64,000 nt of DNA from UBA3305 sp002373555 (GTDB lineage Bacteria > Bacillota > Clostridia > Lachnospirales > Lachnospiraceae), in assembly GCA_946612455.1 (NCBI GenBank), contig CAMOER010000001.1, positions 62,001 to 126,000 of the forward strand, in the 5' to 3' direction. Of this stretch, positions 17,442 to 26,620 are shown one piece after another (within the stretch, counting starts at the first letter, position 1; each line of letters opens with the position of its first letter). A program made the translations under genes and the position numbers. The notes beneath the pieces are model-generated. The model saw only the letters and a program-made list of their open reading frames with translations, was not told where the DNA came from and did not search any database.

Positions 17442-18791
17442 TTATGTTCCGGCTTTCACGAGTGCTTTGTGCTCCCATTTTCCGCTTCTGTAGCGGCAGT
17501 AGTTGATCAGACAGTTCGTGCACCAGGCCAGCGGCAGCGAATACCAGAGGCTCCGGTAGCCGATGAAGGTCAGCGACATGAGATAGGCGCTGCTGACGCG
17601 GATGAACAGATTGATAAAGCTCGCAACGGCAGTGATCTTCGCATCGCCGGCGCCCTGCAGCAGGCCGGCCGCCAGCGTATAAATCGAATTCGGAAGCATA
17701 AAGATCACAAGCAGATCCAGATGTTCGCAGCCGCGCTTCAAGCCTTCTTCGGAAATGTTGAAGATCGAGATCAGCTGTCTGTCGAAGGTGATCATGATCA
17801 CCGCGATCACAGCTGCGATCACGAGCGAATATACGGCTGTAACACGGAACCCCTTCCGTACTCTCTCCGGCTTGTTGGCGCCCATATTCTGGCCGGTAAA
17901 ATTCGCCATAGCCGCATTCAGTGTACTCGGTACGATATGAATGAATGATTCCACCTTCTGCATCGCCGCGTATCCCTCGATACTTGCAGCGCCGAACGTG
18001 TTGACAAGTCTCTGCAGTACGATAAAACCGATGCTCATCACCGATGTCTGCGAGAGGATCGGGATCCAGAGCCGCAGGATCGTTCTGACTTTATCGCCCG
18101 ACAGCCGCCGGTTCCCCGGCGCAAAGATATTCAGGTGCCCGTAATGCCGGATCATATAGAGATATGCCGCGGCGGCAGAACCTGCCTGTGACACGGCTGT
18201 CGCGAGTGCGGCGCCAACGACCTCCATATGAAACACGATGATCAGAAGAAGATCCAGAAAGATATTGATGACCGCACCGATCAGGAGAAAGACCATGGCG
18301 CCCTTCGAATCACCGTGCGCCCGCAGGATCCCGTAGACGACATTGTAGGCAAAGAAAAAGAACAGGCCGACAGAATAGATCATGAAATACTGCATGCTGT
18401 ACTGCTGCATATTCTCCGGCGGTGCAAGGAACAGGACAACGACAGGATAGGAAAGGAGCAGGCAGACCGCGATCACAAGAACACTGACAAGGAGCGTAAA
18501 CCATTGTGCCGTAACAGCGCATTCCGTAATATCCTCTTTTTTCCCGGCGCCGTAAAACTGCGAAACGACGATGCTGACCGCATTGCCAAGCGATGTGCAG
18601 AACATGTTGACCAGCATGATGAGCGACGCCAGCAGGCCGATCGCGCCGAACGCCGTTTCACCCACAAAATTACCTACAATAACGGAATCCACAAACGAGT
18701 ACATCGTCTGCAGAACACTGGCTCCTATAAGCGGAAGGGCAAAGCGAAATATCGCCTGCCCCTCGCGTCCTTCTGTCATATTGTGATCCAT
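17442..18791 (-). CDS. MATE family efflux transporter
   Basis: A 449-aa, 12-segment multidrug and toxin extrusion protein driven by Na+ or H+. It begins GREGQAIFRFALPLIGASVL, with the repeated half VRKGFRVTAVYSL, as in the DinF/NorM-like group. The start MDHNMTEGR at 18791 is chosen over an upstream Arg-rich extension that runs into purD; a second ATG at 18779 is also possible. It follows purD by 85 nt in the same direction. A second MATE protein is encoded at 42983-44359. Confidence 0.88.
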   Translation of the reverse strand: MDHNMTEGREGQAIFRFALPLIGASVLQTMYSFVDSVIVGNFVGETAFGAIGLLASLIMLVNMFCTSLGNAVSIVVSQFYGAGKKEDITECAVTAQWFTLLVSVLVIAVCLLLSYPVVVLFLAPPENMQQYSMQYFMIYSVGLFFFFAYNVVYGILRAHGDSKGAMVFLLIGAVINIFLDLLLIIVFHMEVVGAALATAVSQAGSAAAAYLYMIRHYGHLNIFAPGNRRLSGDKVRTILRLWIPILSQTSVMSIGFIVLQRLVNTFGAASIEGYAAMQKVESFIHIVPSTLNAAMANFTGQNMGANKPERVRKGFRVTAVYSLVIAAVIAVIMITFDRQLISIFNISEEGLKRGCEHLDLLVIFMLPNSIYTLAAGLLQGAGDAKITAVASFINLFIRVSSAYLMSLTFIGYRSLWYSLPLAWCTNCLINYCRYRSGKWEHKALVKAGT

Positions 18792-18876
18792 AATCCAATT
18801 ACCTGTCCGACTTACGAAGTGACATCCTATTACCGGGAGCTTATGCCCGGCAGGGACGTCACTCGCTTTTGATACC

Positions 18877-20151
18877 TCACGCCTCGTCAATCGCCTTTCC
18901 GATATCATGCCGGAAATGCTTATCCTGAAAATCGATCTTCGCCGCCGCCGCATACGCATTGGCTCTCGCCGCCTTCAGATCCTCTCCCAGCGCCGACACG
19001 CCGAGCACCCGGCCGCCGTTCGTCAGGAAAGCACCTGTCTCAGACAGCTTCGTGCCCGCATGGAACACCACCACGCCGGGCTCCTTCTTCAGTTCTTCCA
19101 GTCCGCTGATCTCATAGCCCTTCTTGTAAGCCACCGGATAGCCGCCCGACGCCAGCACTACGCAAACGCAGGCCTCATCCGAGAACTCCAGATCGATCTG
19201 ATCCAGCGTACCGTCCACACAGGCTTCCATCACTTCCACGATATCATTCTTCATTCTCGGAAGGACCACCTGCGCCTCCGGATCGCCGAAACGCGCATTG
19301 TACTCCAGCACCCGCGGTCCCTTTTCCGTCAGCATCAGGCCGAAGAAAATGATGCCCTTGAACTCTCTGCCTTCCGCCCGCATCGCGTCTACCGTCGGCT
19401 GGAAGACATACTGATTGCAGAAATCCTCCACTTCCTTCGTATAGAACGGGCTCGGGCTGAACGTGCCCATGCCGCCCGTATTCAGACCTTCATCATTATC
19501 CAGCGCTCTCTTGTGATCCTGTGCGGAAGCCATCGTCTTGATGGTCTTTCCATCCACGAAGGAAAGCACGGATACCTCACGGCCGGTCAGGAACTCCTCG
19601 ACTACCATGGTATTGCCCGCGGCGCCGAACTTCTTATCCTGCATGATCTCCTTCACGCCGGCGACCGCTTCGTCATGATCCTTGCAGATCAGCACGCCCT
19701 TGCCGAGCGCCAGTCCGTCCGCCTTCAGCACGATCGGATACTCTGAGGTCTCCAGATATTTCAGCGCCGCATCGGCATCCGTAAATGTCTCGTAGCCGGC
19801 TGTCGGGATATTGTACTTCTTCATCAGCTCCTTCGAGAATGCCTTGGAGCCCTCGATGATCGCCGCATTCTTCCTCGGGCCGAATACACGGAGACCCTTC
19901 GCTTCGAACACATCCACGATCCCGCCGACCAGCGGATCGTCCATACCGACGACAGTCAGATCCACGCCGTTCTTTTCGGCAAAATCCGCCAGCGCGTCAA
20001 ACTCCATCGCGCCGATCGGAACACATTCCGCAATCTCGCCGATGCCGGCATTTCCGGGGGCGCACCAGATCTTTTCCACTTTTTCATTCTGCGCGATCTT
20101 CCATGCGAGCGCATGCTCTCTTCCGCCGCTTCCTACGATCAGTATCTTCAA
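18877..20151 (-). CDS. purD: Phosphoribosylamine-glycine ligase (TTG start)
   Basis: Second step of purine synthesis: joins glycine to phosphoribosylamine with ATP. N-terminal LIVGSGGREHALAWK, ATP-grasp region PIVLKADGLALGKG and GIIFFGLMLTEKGPRVLEYN are typical. No ATG exists at the right place. The TTG at 20151 fits best: it follows GGGGGAAC, overlaps the purN TGA as TTGA, and gives the usual N-terminus and 424 aa. The frame continues upstream inside purN to 20214 but without family similarity. Confidence 0.95.
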   Translation of the reverse strand: MKILIVGSGGREHALAWKIAQNEKVEKIWCAPGNAGIGEIAECVPIGAMEFDALADFAEKNGVDLTVVGMDDPLVGGIVDVFEAKGLRVFGPRKNAAIIEGSKAFSKELMKKYNIPTAGYETFTDADAALKYLETSEYPIVLKADGLALGKGVLICKDHDEAVAGVKEIMQDKKFGAAGNTMVVEEFLTGREVSVLSFVDGKTIKTMASAQDHKRALDNDEGLNTGGMGTFSPSPFYTKEVEDFCNQYVFQPTVDAMRAEGREFKGIIFFGLMLTEKGPRVLEYNARFGDPEAQVVLPRMKNDIVEVMEACVDGTLDQIDLEFSDEACVCVVLASGGYPVAYKKGYEISGLEELKKEPGVVVFHAGTKLSETGAFLTNGGRVLGVSALGEDLKAARANAYAAAAKIDFQDKHFRHDIGKAIDEA

Positions 20152-20756
20152 TTCAGTTCCCCCTTTTTCTTCGATTCCGCAAACATTCCGATCGCCTGCG
20201 GAAGGATCTTCCACTCCGCTTCTTCCATGATCCTTCTCTGCAGTACCTCGGGCGTATCGCCTTCTCTGACCTCGACTGCCTTCTGGATCAGGATCGGACC
20301 CGTATCCGTCCCGGAATCCACGATATGCACGGTCGCCCCGGAGATCTTTACGCCCCGCGCAAGCGCCGCTTCATGGACCTTCAGCCCGTAATAGCCGGTC
20401 CCGCAGAAGCTGGGGATCAGCGACGGATGAATATTGATGATCCTGCCTGCGAACTTCTCTACCATTTCCGGCGGGATGACTACAAGGAAGCCCGCCAGAA
20501 CGATCAGATCCGGCGCCACATTCTCCAGCGCCTCGATCAGCGCCTGGTTGAATGCCGCCCTGGTCTCATAATTCTTCGGTGAAATGCAGCAGGCGGGGAT
20601 GCCGTGCTTCTTCGCGCGCTCCAGCGCATACGCACCTGCATTGTTGCTGATGACCGCAGCGATCTTCACATCCGGAAGTCTTCCGTCTTCCACCTGATCA
20701 ATGATCGCCTGCAGATTCGTGCCGCCGCCCGATACGAGAACCGCAATCTTTAACAT
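20148..20756 (-). CDS. purN: Phosphoribosylglycinamide formyltransferase
   Basis: Transfers a formyl group from 10-formyl-THF to GAR. LVSGGGTNLQAII at residues 7-19 binds phosphate; catalytic residues are in INIHPSLIPSF (Asn and His) and DSGTDTGPILIQ (Asp). Length is 202 aa. The ATG overlaps the purM stop by 7 nt and the stop overlaps the purD TTG, so purM-purN-purD are translationally coupled. Confidence 0.96.
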   Translation of the reverse strand: MLKIAVLVSGGGTNLQAIIDQVEDGRLPDVKIAAVISNNAGAYALERAKKHGIPACCISPKNYETRAAFNQALIEALENVAPDLIVLAGFLVVIPPEMVEKFAGRIINIHPSLIPSFCGTGYYGLKVHEAALARGVKISGATVHIVDSGTDTGPILIQKAVEVREGDTPEVLQRRIMEEAEWKILPQAIGMFAESKKKGELN

Positions 20757-21778
20757 ATGGTCACTCCTTCTCCGGAAACCACTTCGCCGACGATATAGGC
20801 GTCCTCTCCGGCTTCCTTCAGGACGGCCACGGCCTTCTCTGCTTCCGCTGCGGGAACCGCCAGCACCATACCGAGTCCCATGTTAAATGTGTTGTACATC
20901 ATTTTCTCTTCGATATCGCCGCTCTCCTGCAGCATTTTGAAGATCGGCGGCACCGGATAGGAATCCTTCTTCACGGCAGCGGCCGTGCCTTCAGGAAGCA
21001 TTCTCGGGATATTCTCATAGAAACCGCCGCCCGTGATATGGCTGCAGCCCTTGATATCCACACCGGCATCCTTCAGCGCTTTCAGCGCCTTCACATAGAT
21101 CTTTGTAGGACGCAGAAGCGCTTCGCCGAGCGTCTCGCCGAGCATGTCATAATATGTATTCAGGTTCTCTTCCGTCATGCGGAACACCTTCCGCACCAGG
21201 GAGAATCCGTTCGAATGGACGCCGGAGGAAGTAATGCCGACAAGCACGTCTCCTGCCTGGATCCGCTCTCCCGTGATCATGTCTTTTCTGTCGACCACGC
21301 CTACGATAAATCCCGCGACGTCATATTCATCGACCGGCATCAGTCCGGGGTGCTCCGCCGTCTCCCCGCCGATCAGCGCGCAGCCTGCCTGTCTGCAGCC
21401 CTCGGCCACGCCCGCAACGATCTGCTCGATCTTCTCCGGCTCATTTTTGCCGCAGGCAATGTAATCCAGGAAGAACAGCGGCTCTCCGCCCGCGCAGGCA
21501 ACGTCGTTCACACACATTGCCACACAGTCGATGCCGATCGTATCATGGCGGTCCAGCAGGAACGCGATCTTGATCTTGGTGCCGACGCCGTCCGTACCGG
21601 AAAGCAGGACCGGATCTTCCATATCCTTCATACCGGCTGCCGAAAAGGCGCCGGAAAATCCGCCGATGCCGCCCAGGACTTCGCTTCTCATTGTCGATGC
21701 CACATGCTTTTTGATGAGTTCCACAGATCTGTAGCCGGCTTCGATATCCACGCCGGCCTTCTTATAATCCATCGCCAT
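20750..21778 (-). CDS. purM: Phosphoribosylformylglycinamidine cyclo-ligase (AIR synthetase)
   Basis: Closes the imidazole ring of FGAM with ATP. The N-terminal KKAGVDIEAGYRSVELIKKHV, SGTDGVGTKIKIAF and GGETAEHPG are signature segments. Length is 342 aa. The gap from purE is 11 nt, with GGAGGTACTC as ribosome site. Confidence 0.96.
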   Translation of the reverse strand: MAMDYKKAGVDIEAGYRSVELIKKHVASTMRSEVLGGIGGFSGAFSAAGMKDMEDPVLLSGTDGVGTKIKIAFLLDRHDTIGIDCVAMCVNDVACAGGEPLFFLDYIACGKNEPEKIEQIVAGVAEGCRQAGCALIGGETAEHPGLMPVDEYDVAGFIVGVVDRKDMITGERIQAGDVLVGITSSGVHSNGFSLVRKVFRMTEENLNTYYDMLGETLGEALLRPTKIYVKALKALKDAGVDIKGCSHITGGGFYENIPRMLPEGTAAAVKKDSYPVPPIFKMLQESGDIEEKMMYNTFNMGLGMVLAVPAAEAEKAVAVLKEAGEDAYIVGEVVSGEGVTIC

Positions 21779-21789
21779 GAGAGTACCTC

Positions 21790-22305
21790 CTACATCTGTT
21801 CGAGATAAGCTTTATAGCCGATCGTTTCCAGCTTCTCCGCCTTGACCAGGACGGAATCCTTCAGATCCTCCGAATAAGCCGCCACACGTGCCGCGATCTC
21901 CGGATCCGATACGCCCAGGATCTTCGCTGCCAGCAGGCCCGCGTTCAGCGCGCCGTTGATGGCGACAGTCGCGACCGGGATCCCCGGAGGCATCTGGACG
22001 ATCGAATAGAGAGAATCCAGTCCGGACATCGTCTTTGTCTGTACCGGAACGCCGATGACGGGAAGCACGGTCTGGGATGCGACCATGCCCGGCAGATGCG
22101 CTGCACCGCCCGCGCCGGCAATGATGACTTTGATGCCGCGGCCTGCCGCTGTCTTTGCATAATCCGCAAGACGGTCGGGTGTTCTGTGTGCGGAAACAAT
22201 GGTCAGCTCATAAGGGACCTGAAGATCGTCCAGCATTTCCGCGGCCTTTTTCATAACGGGAAGATCCGAATCACTTCCCATGATAATACCTACTGTGGGG
22301 TTCAT
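21790..22305 (-). CDS. purE: N5-carboxyaminoimidazole ribonucleotide mutase
   Basis: Converts N5-CAIR to CAIR. GIIMGSDSDLPVMKKAAEML and SAHRTPDRLADYAK are the class I PurE signature; length 171 aa. The presence of purK just upstream confirms the bacterial two-step (PurK plus PurE) route. Confidence 0.97.
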   Translation of the reverse strand: MNPTVGIIMGSDSDLPVMKKAAEMLDDLQVPYELTIVSAHRTPDRLADYAKTAAGRGIKVIIAGAGGAAHLPGMVASQTVLPVIGVPVQTKTMSGLDSLYSIVQMPPGIPVATVAINGALNAGLLAAKILGVSDPEIAARVAAYSEDLKDSVLVKAEKLETIGYKAYLEQM

Positions 22306-22317
22306 TATGTTCTCCTT

Positions 22318-23445
22318 TCAGATGCCCAGCACCTCATGTGCTTTCCTGACAGACTCCAGCGCTTCCTCCACGGTCTTTCCCATCGCGGTGATATGGCCCA
22401 TCTTCCGGCCTTTCTTCACCTGCTCCTTGCCGTAGATATGTACCTTTACGTTCGGGATCGCATACGCTTTTTCAAGGCCCGTAAGCTCCGCCGTTCCGTT
22501 TCTGTCCCCGATGATATTCTTCATCGCCACCGGCCCGATCAGATCCGGATTGCCGAGCGGCAGTCCCAGGATCGCACGGACATGATTCTCGTACTGCGAT
22601 GTGTAACAGGCTTCAATGGTATAATGTCCGGAATTATGCGGGCGGGGCGCCAGCTCATTCACGAGGATATGCCCCTGCTTCGTCACGAACAGCTCGATGC
22701 AGAGCATGCCGACGACATCGAAAGCAGCCAGCGTCGTCCTCGCCACTTCCATCGCTTCCTTCGCGGAAGCATCCGAGATCGCCGCCGGAACGGTCGTCTC
22801 ATCCAGAATGCTGTTCTTGTGCCGGTTCTCTGCGACCGGGAAGACAGCCATCTCCCCGTTCGCGCTTCTGCACGCCAGGATCGATACTTCCTTTTCAAAA
22901 TCGATCCAGTGCTCCACCATCAGCGGAAGCTTCCCGGCGCCGAGCGCATCATACGCCTCCTGCACCTCTTCCTTCGATCCCACGCGTGCATTTCCCTTGC
23001 CGTCGTATCCGCCGGTGCAGGTCTTGAGCATCATCGGATAGCCGAACTGCTCACCTGCGGCGTAAAGATCTTCCACGGAACCGATCGGCAGGAACTCCGG
23101 CACGGGGATGTCATGCTTCTTCAGCCACTGCTTCTGCGTCAGCTTATTCTGGATCAGACGCAGCGTTTCCGAAGAAGGATAGACCTTATAGCCCATACCC
23201 TCCAGCTTTTTCAGGGCCGGAACGCTGATATGTTCAAATTCATTCGTGACGACATCCACGCCGTCCGCCATTTTGATGATCGCGTCGATATCATTGAAGT
23301 CCGCCACGATATGGCCGTCCGCGATGCTGTCGGCCGGGCAGTGTTCCGTCGGATCCAGGATGAAGAACTGCGTATCCAGACGCTTGCCGTCCAGGATCAT
23401 CATCTTTCCCAGCTGTCCGCCGCCGATAATTCCTACTTTGTACAT
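22318..23445 (-). CDS. purK: N5-carboxyaminoimidazole ribonucleotide synthase
   Basis: An ATP-grasp enzyme that carboxylates AIR with bicarbonate and ATP. GIIGGGQLGKMMILDGKRLD at the N-terminus, TGGYDGKGNARV and VNELAPRPHNSGHYTIEAC are typical. Length is 375 aa, with ribosome site GGGGGAAT. It is the first purine gene after the 121-aa membrane protein. Confidence 0.96.
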   Translation of the reverse strand: MYKVGIIGGGQLGKMMILDGKRLDTQFFILDPTEHCPADSIADGHIVADFNDIDAIIKMADGVDVVTNEFEHISVPALKKLEGMGYKVYPSSETLRLIQNKLTQKQWLKKHDIPVPEFLPIGSVEDLYAAGEQFGYPMMLKTCTGGYDGKGNARVGSKEEVQEAYDALGAGKLPLMVEHWIDFEKEVSILACRSANGEMAVFPVAENRHKNSILDETTVPAAISDASAKEAMEVARTTLAAFDVVGMLCIELFVTKQGHILVNELAPRPHNSGHYTIEACYTSQYENHVRAILGLPLGNPDLIGPVAMKNIIGDRNGTAELTGLEKAYAIPNVKVHIYGKEQVKKGRKMGHITAMGKTVEEALESVRKAHEVLGI

Positions 23446-23514
23446 GAATGGTATTCCCCCTGTAAATGGATCTGTCCTCCGGGAACCGGGCAGACAGCCA
23501 ACGTATCCAATGAT

Positions 23515-23880
23515 TTATCCCCAGATCGCCCCGGAGATCGACATCAGCAGCATGAGTGCCGCCATGCCGCCGTTCGTGAACAGACCGATGCGCCAGTTCA
23601 CCTTGCTTTCCGCTTCCACCATATAATGGCCGTAGAGCGTGATCAGTACACCTGCGGCAGACAGTCCGAGAACCAGGATCCCGATCAGACTGAGCGGCCA
23701 GGGCGCATTGCCGTGCGCGGCGATCGACCAGGCAAGACCGCCGATGAACGCGAGCACGGAAAGTGCGAACAGAAACAGCGCCACTTCCATAAATGTAACA
23801 TCCTGAAGCTTCTCCCCGAAGGTCTTCTTCTCAATGAATTCGATCCCCTTCCGGGTACGCTTCCAGGTAACCTTCGACAT
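23515..23880 (-). CDS. Small membrane protein of unknown function (possibly DUF6142)
   Basis: This 121-aa protein has a basic N-terminus (KVTWKRTRKGIEFIEKKTFG) and three hydrophobic segments. Its topology and location suggest a Lachnospiraceae-type family such as DUF6142, but I am not certain. The ATG shares its first base with the pyrE stop (TGATG), so it is coupled to pyrE, and purK follows after 69 nt. A small membrane protein translated between pyrimidine and purine genes is unexpected; no function can be inferred. Confidence 0.7.
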   Translation of the reverse strand: MSKVTWKRTRKGIEFIEKKTFGEKLQDVTFMEVALFLFALSVLAFIGGLAWSIAAHGNAPWPLSLIGILVLGLSAAGVLITLYGHYMVEAESKVNWRIGLFTNGGMAALMLLMSISGAIWG

Positions 23881-24557
23881 CAGGCTTCGCCTCCGTACTG
23901 CTTGTAGTAATCGTCGATCGCGGCAAGGATCTTCTCATCAAGGATATACTTTCCGTCGACCGGCGTATCTTTCAGATATTCCACGACCTCTGCCATCGTT
24001 ACGATCGCGGCGGTCTGCATGCCGTATTCGGCAGAGATTTCCTTCAGCGCGCTCACTTTTCCGCTGCCTCTTTCCATCCTGTCCACGGAAACGATCAGGC
24101 CCAGGACCTGTACGTCTCCCTGTGCTTTCAGGATCGGCATGGTCTCGCGGATGGAGGTGCCGGCTGTCGTAACATCCTCGATCATCACGATGCGGTCACC
24201 GTCCGCGATCGGGCTTCCGAGCAGGATGCCCTTGTCGCCGTGATCCTTCACTTCCTTGCGGTTGGAGCAATATCTCACATTTGCTCCATGCTCCGCGGAA
24301 AGTGCGATCGCTGTCGTAACGGACAGCGGGATGCCTTTATACGCAGGTCCGAACAGGATGTCGAAATCCGTTCCGAAATTATCTGCAACAGCCTTCGCAT
24401 AGAACTCGCCCAGCTTCTTCAGCTGCTCTCCGGTCCTGTAAAATCCCGTGTTGATGAAGAACGGCGTCTTCCTGCCGCTTTTGGTAATAAAATCGCCGAA
24501 CTGCAGAACGCCCGACTGCACCATGAACTCTATGAACTGCTCTTTATATCTTTCCAT
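23880..24557 (-). CDS. pyrE: Orotate phosphoribosyltransferase
   Basis: Adds PRPP-derived ribose phosphate to orotate. The PRPP-binding motif MIEDVTTAGTSIRET and AYKGIPLSVTTA are present. Length is 225 aa, of the longer bacterial class with LQFGDFITKSGRKTPFF at the N-terminus. It lies 51 nt after pyrD. Confidence 0.96.
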   Translation of the reverse strand: MERYKEQFIEFMVQSGVLQFGDFITKSGRKTPFFINTGFYRTGEQLKKLGEFYAKAVADNFGTDFDILFGPAYKGIPLSVTTAIALSAEHGANVRYCSNRKEVKDHGDKGILLGSPIADGDRIVMIEDVTTAGTSIRETMPILKAQGDVQVLGLIVSVDRMERGSGKVSALKEISAEYGMQTAAIVTMAEVVEYLKDTPVDGKYILDEKILAAIDDYYKQYGGEA

Positions 24558-24608
24558 ATAAAACCTCTCGTTCCGATTTTTGGCATCCTTTACAGTAGCA
24601 TAGATGCT

Positions 24609-25508
24609 TCATAAACGCAACATGGAGACATCGTCCATTCCGTGTCTTTCCATATATTTTTCAATGCCGGAAATGACTTTCTCCATCGTCAGCGGATCAT
24701 TGAAATTCGCGGTGCCGACAGCCACGGCTGAAGCGCCCGCAAGCAGGAATTCCAGTGCGTCTTCCGCTGAAGCGATGCCGCCCATGCCGATCACGGGGAT
24801 CTTCACCGCGCGCACTGTCTGCCAGACCATGCGGACAGCCACCGGCCGGATCGCGGGACCGGACAGACCGCCGGTCATATTGGCCAGAAGCGGCCGTCTT
24901 CTCTCGATGTCGATCTTCATGCCGGTCAGTGTGTTGATCAGCGAGACCGCATCCGCGCCGCCGGCTTCCGCCGCTCTTGCCATCTCCGTAATATCCGTCA
25001 CGTTCGGAGAAAGCTTCATAATGATGGGTTTCTTCGAAACCTCCGCCAGCTTTTTCGTGATCTCATAGACCGAATCCGCATTCTGGCCGAAAGCGATGCC
25101 GCCTTCTTTCACGTTCGGACAGGAGATGTTGATCTCCAGAAGATCCGCCCGCGGCTCCTCCGACAGCCGCTCGACGACCCTGATATAGTCCTCCGCTGTC
25201 TTTCCGCAGACATTCACGATCACCTTTGTATCGGCATATTTTTCCAGTTCCGGAAGGTCCCGATTCACAAAGACGTCGATGCCCGGGTTCTGCAGACCGA
25301 TCGCATTCAGCATTCCCGAAGGGGTCTCCGCCACTCTCGGGGTCGCATTGCCTTCCCACGGCACGGCCGAAACACCCTTGGTAACGATCGCGCCGAGTTT
25401 TCCCGGATCCATCCAGTCGGCAAATTCATGGCCGGAGCCGAAGGTGCCGGAAGCGCTCATCACGGGGTTTTTCAGAGTCACACCTGCAATGTTTACAGAC
25501 AAATTCAT
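24609..25508 (-). CDS. pyrD: Dihydroorotate dehydrogenase B, catalytic subunit
   Basis: Class 1B enzyme oxidising dihydroorotate with FMN and passing electrons to PyrK and NAD+. NISCPNVKEGG carries the catalytic Cys of class 1. ANMTGGLSGPAIRPVA and PVIGMGGIASAEDALEFLLAG form the FMN/phosphate site. Length is 299 aa. The start overlaps the end of pyrK (ATGA), as expected for an obligatory partner pair. Confidence 0.95.
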   Translation of the reverse strand: MNLSVNIAGVTLKNPVMSASGTFGSGHEFADWMDPGKLGAIVTKGVSAVPWEGNATPRVAETPSGMLNAIGLQNPGIDVFVNRDLPELEKYADTKVIVNVCGKTAEDYIRVVERLSEEPRADLLEINISCPNVKEGGIAFGQNADSVYEITKKLAEVSKKPIIMKLSPNVTDITEMARAAEAGGADAVSLINTLTGMKIDIERRRPLLANMTGGLSGPAIRPVAVRMVWQTVRAVKIPVIGMGGIASAEDALEFLLAGASAVAVGTANFNDPLTMEKVISGIEKYMERHGMDDVSMLRL

Positions 25509-26281
25509 AACTCCACCTCCCGCGCGTCGAAGACCGGGCCTTCCAGGCAGACCCGCTTCTTATTGATATTCAGATAAGCATCCTTCTCCGTGGATTTACA
25601 GACGCAGGCCAGACATGCGCCGATGCCGCAGGCCATGCGTTCCTCCATCGAAATGATGACACGCATATTATGCGCTTCCCCGTACTGCTTCAGCGCCCGC
25701 AGCATCGGGATCGGGCCGCAGGCCATGATCGCGTCGGCTGTCAGGCCGTTCTCTTCGATCGCATTGATCACATTGCCCTTCGTACCTCTGCTGCCGTCCT
25801 CTGTAGCAATGTACAGATTTCCGTGCTGCGCGAGCTCCTCATCCAGATAGGTGACCGAAGGATAGCCCATCACCAGCGTCTTCTTTATATGCAGGCTTTT
25901 CGCAAGGTACAGCAGCGGCGGAATGCCGATGCCTCCGCCGACGATCATTACGGATGAAAATCCGGGATCCAGCGGGAAACCATTGCCGAGCGGGCCCTGG
26001 ATCCGGATCGTCTCCCCCGGTCCCAGCTTCGAGAACTCCTCCGTTCCGGCGCCGCCCACACGATAGACCAGCCGGATCGCGCCGGTAAACTTATCTGTAT
26101 CACAGATACTGATCGGGCGCGGCAGAAGTCTGCTCTTATCCCCGCAGTACAGGGAGAGGAACTGTCCCGGCGCGGCAGCGGCTGCCGTCTTCGGCGCCTT
26201 GATCAGAAGATCCATGATGCCCGGGATCATCTCCGTCTGGTTGATGACCCAGGCCTTTTCCTGTTTTCTCTTATTCTCCAT
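25505..26281 (-). CDS. pyrK: Dihydroorotate dehydrogenase B, electron transfer subunit
   Basis: A 258-aa flavoprotein of the ferredoxin-NADP reductase fold that carries FAD and a [2Fe-2S] cluster and links PyrD to NAD+. RPISICDTD binds flavin, GGGIGIPPLLYLAK binds nucleotide, and ACGIGACLACVC with a later Cys (KRVCLEG) holds the iron-sulfur cluster. It is separated from pyrF by 339 nt that contain repeat copy B. Confidence 0.95.
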   Translation of the reverse strand: MENKRKQEKAWVINQTEMIPGIMDLLIKAPKTAAAAAPGQFLSLYCGDKSRLLPRPISICDTDKFTGAIRLVYRVGGAGTEEFSKLGPGETIRIQGPLGNGFPLDPGFSSVMIVGGGIGIPPLLYLAKSLHIKKTLVMGYPSVTYLDEELAQHGNLYIATEDGSRGTKGNVINAIEENGLTADAIMACGPIPMLRALKQYGEAHNMRVIISMEERMACGIGACLACVCKSTEKDAYLNINKKRVCLEGPVFDAREVEL

Positions 26282-26429
26282 AAAAAATCCTCATTCATTT
26301 GCAGGCATCCTGCAGTCTTCACGCGGTGGATCCTTCGTCGCTTTGCTCCTCAGGATGACAATAATATTGAACACGTCAGCCGTTTTGAAAGAGGCAGCTG
26401 CAAACCTTTCAACGAACTTTCAGCACACA

Positions 26430-26605
26430 GCTCCGGCAGCAGGATCATGACGGAAACTGTAGAGCGGAGAGCGACAGGATCGGGCGAAACCGCCGACTGG
26501 AAGCCAACACGCTTTATTCGTTGGCAGGAAGGAGTGTGAATGTTTCGTCCCGGATCCGAAGCAATCGGAGCGACCCTGTTTCCGGCATGATCCTGCTGCC
26601 GGAGC
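26430..26605 (-). repeat. Dispersed structured element, copy B
   Basis: Same family as copy A but in the opposite orientation, located between pyrF and pyrK. Arms 26430-26457 and 26578-26605 are 28 nt long and complementary at 27 positions (GCTCCGGCAGCAGGATCATG at the outer end). The core 26458-26577 keeps the GCCAAC/GTTGGC and GGCG/CGCC hairpins. Both ends of the core differ from the other copies. The rest of the 26282-26620 gap shows no gene. Confidence 0.8.
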
Positions 26606-26620
26606 GTCACTTAATTGCCT

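Noticed and set aside
22096..23907. 603-codon plus-strand frame
   Set aside because: Antisense to purE, purK and the 121-aa gene; no domain.
26282..26429. A coding gene between pyrK and repeat B
   Set aside because: Short frames only, without ribosome site or family similarity.
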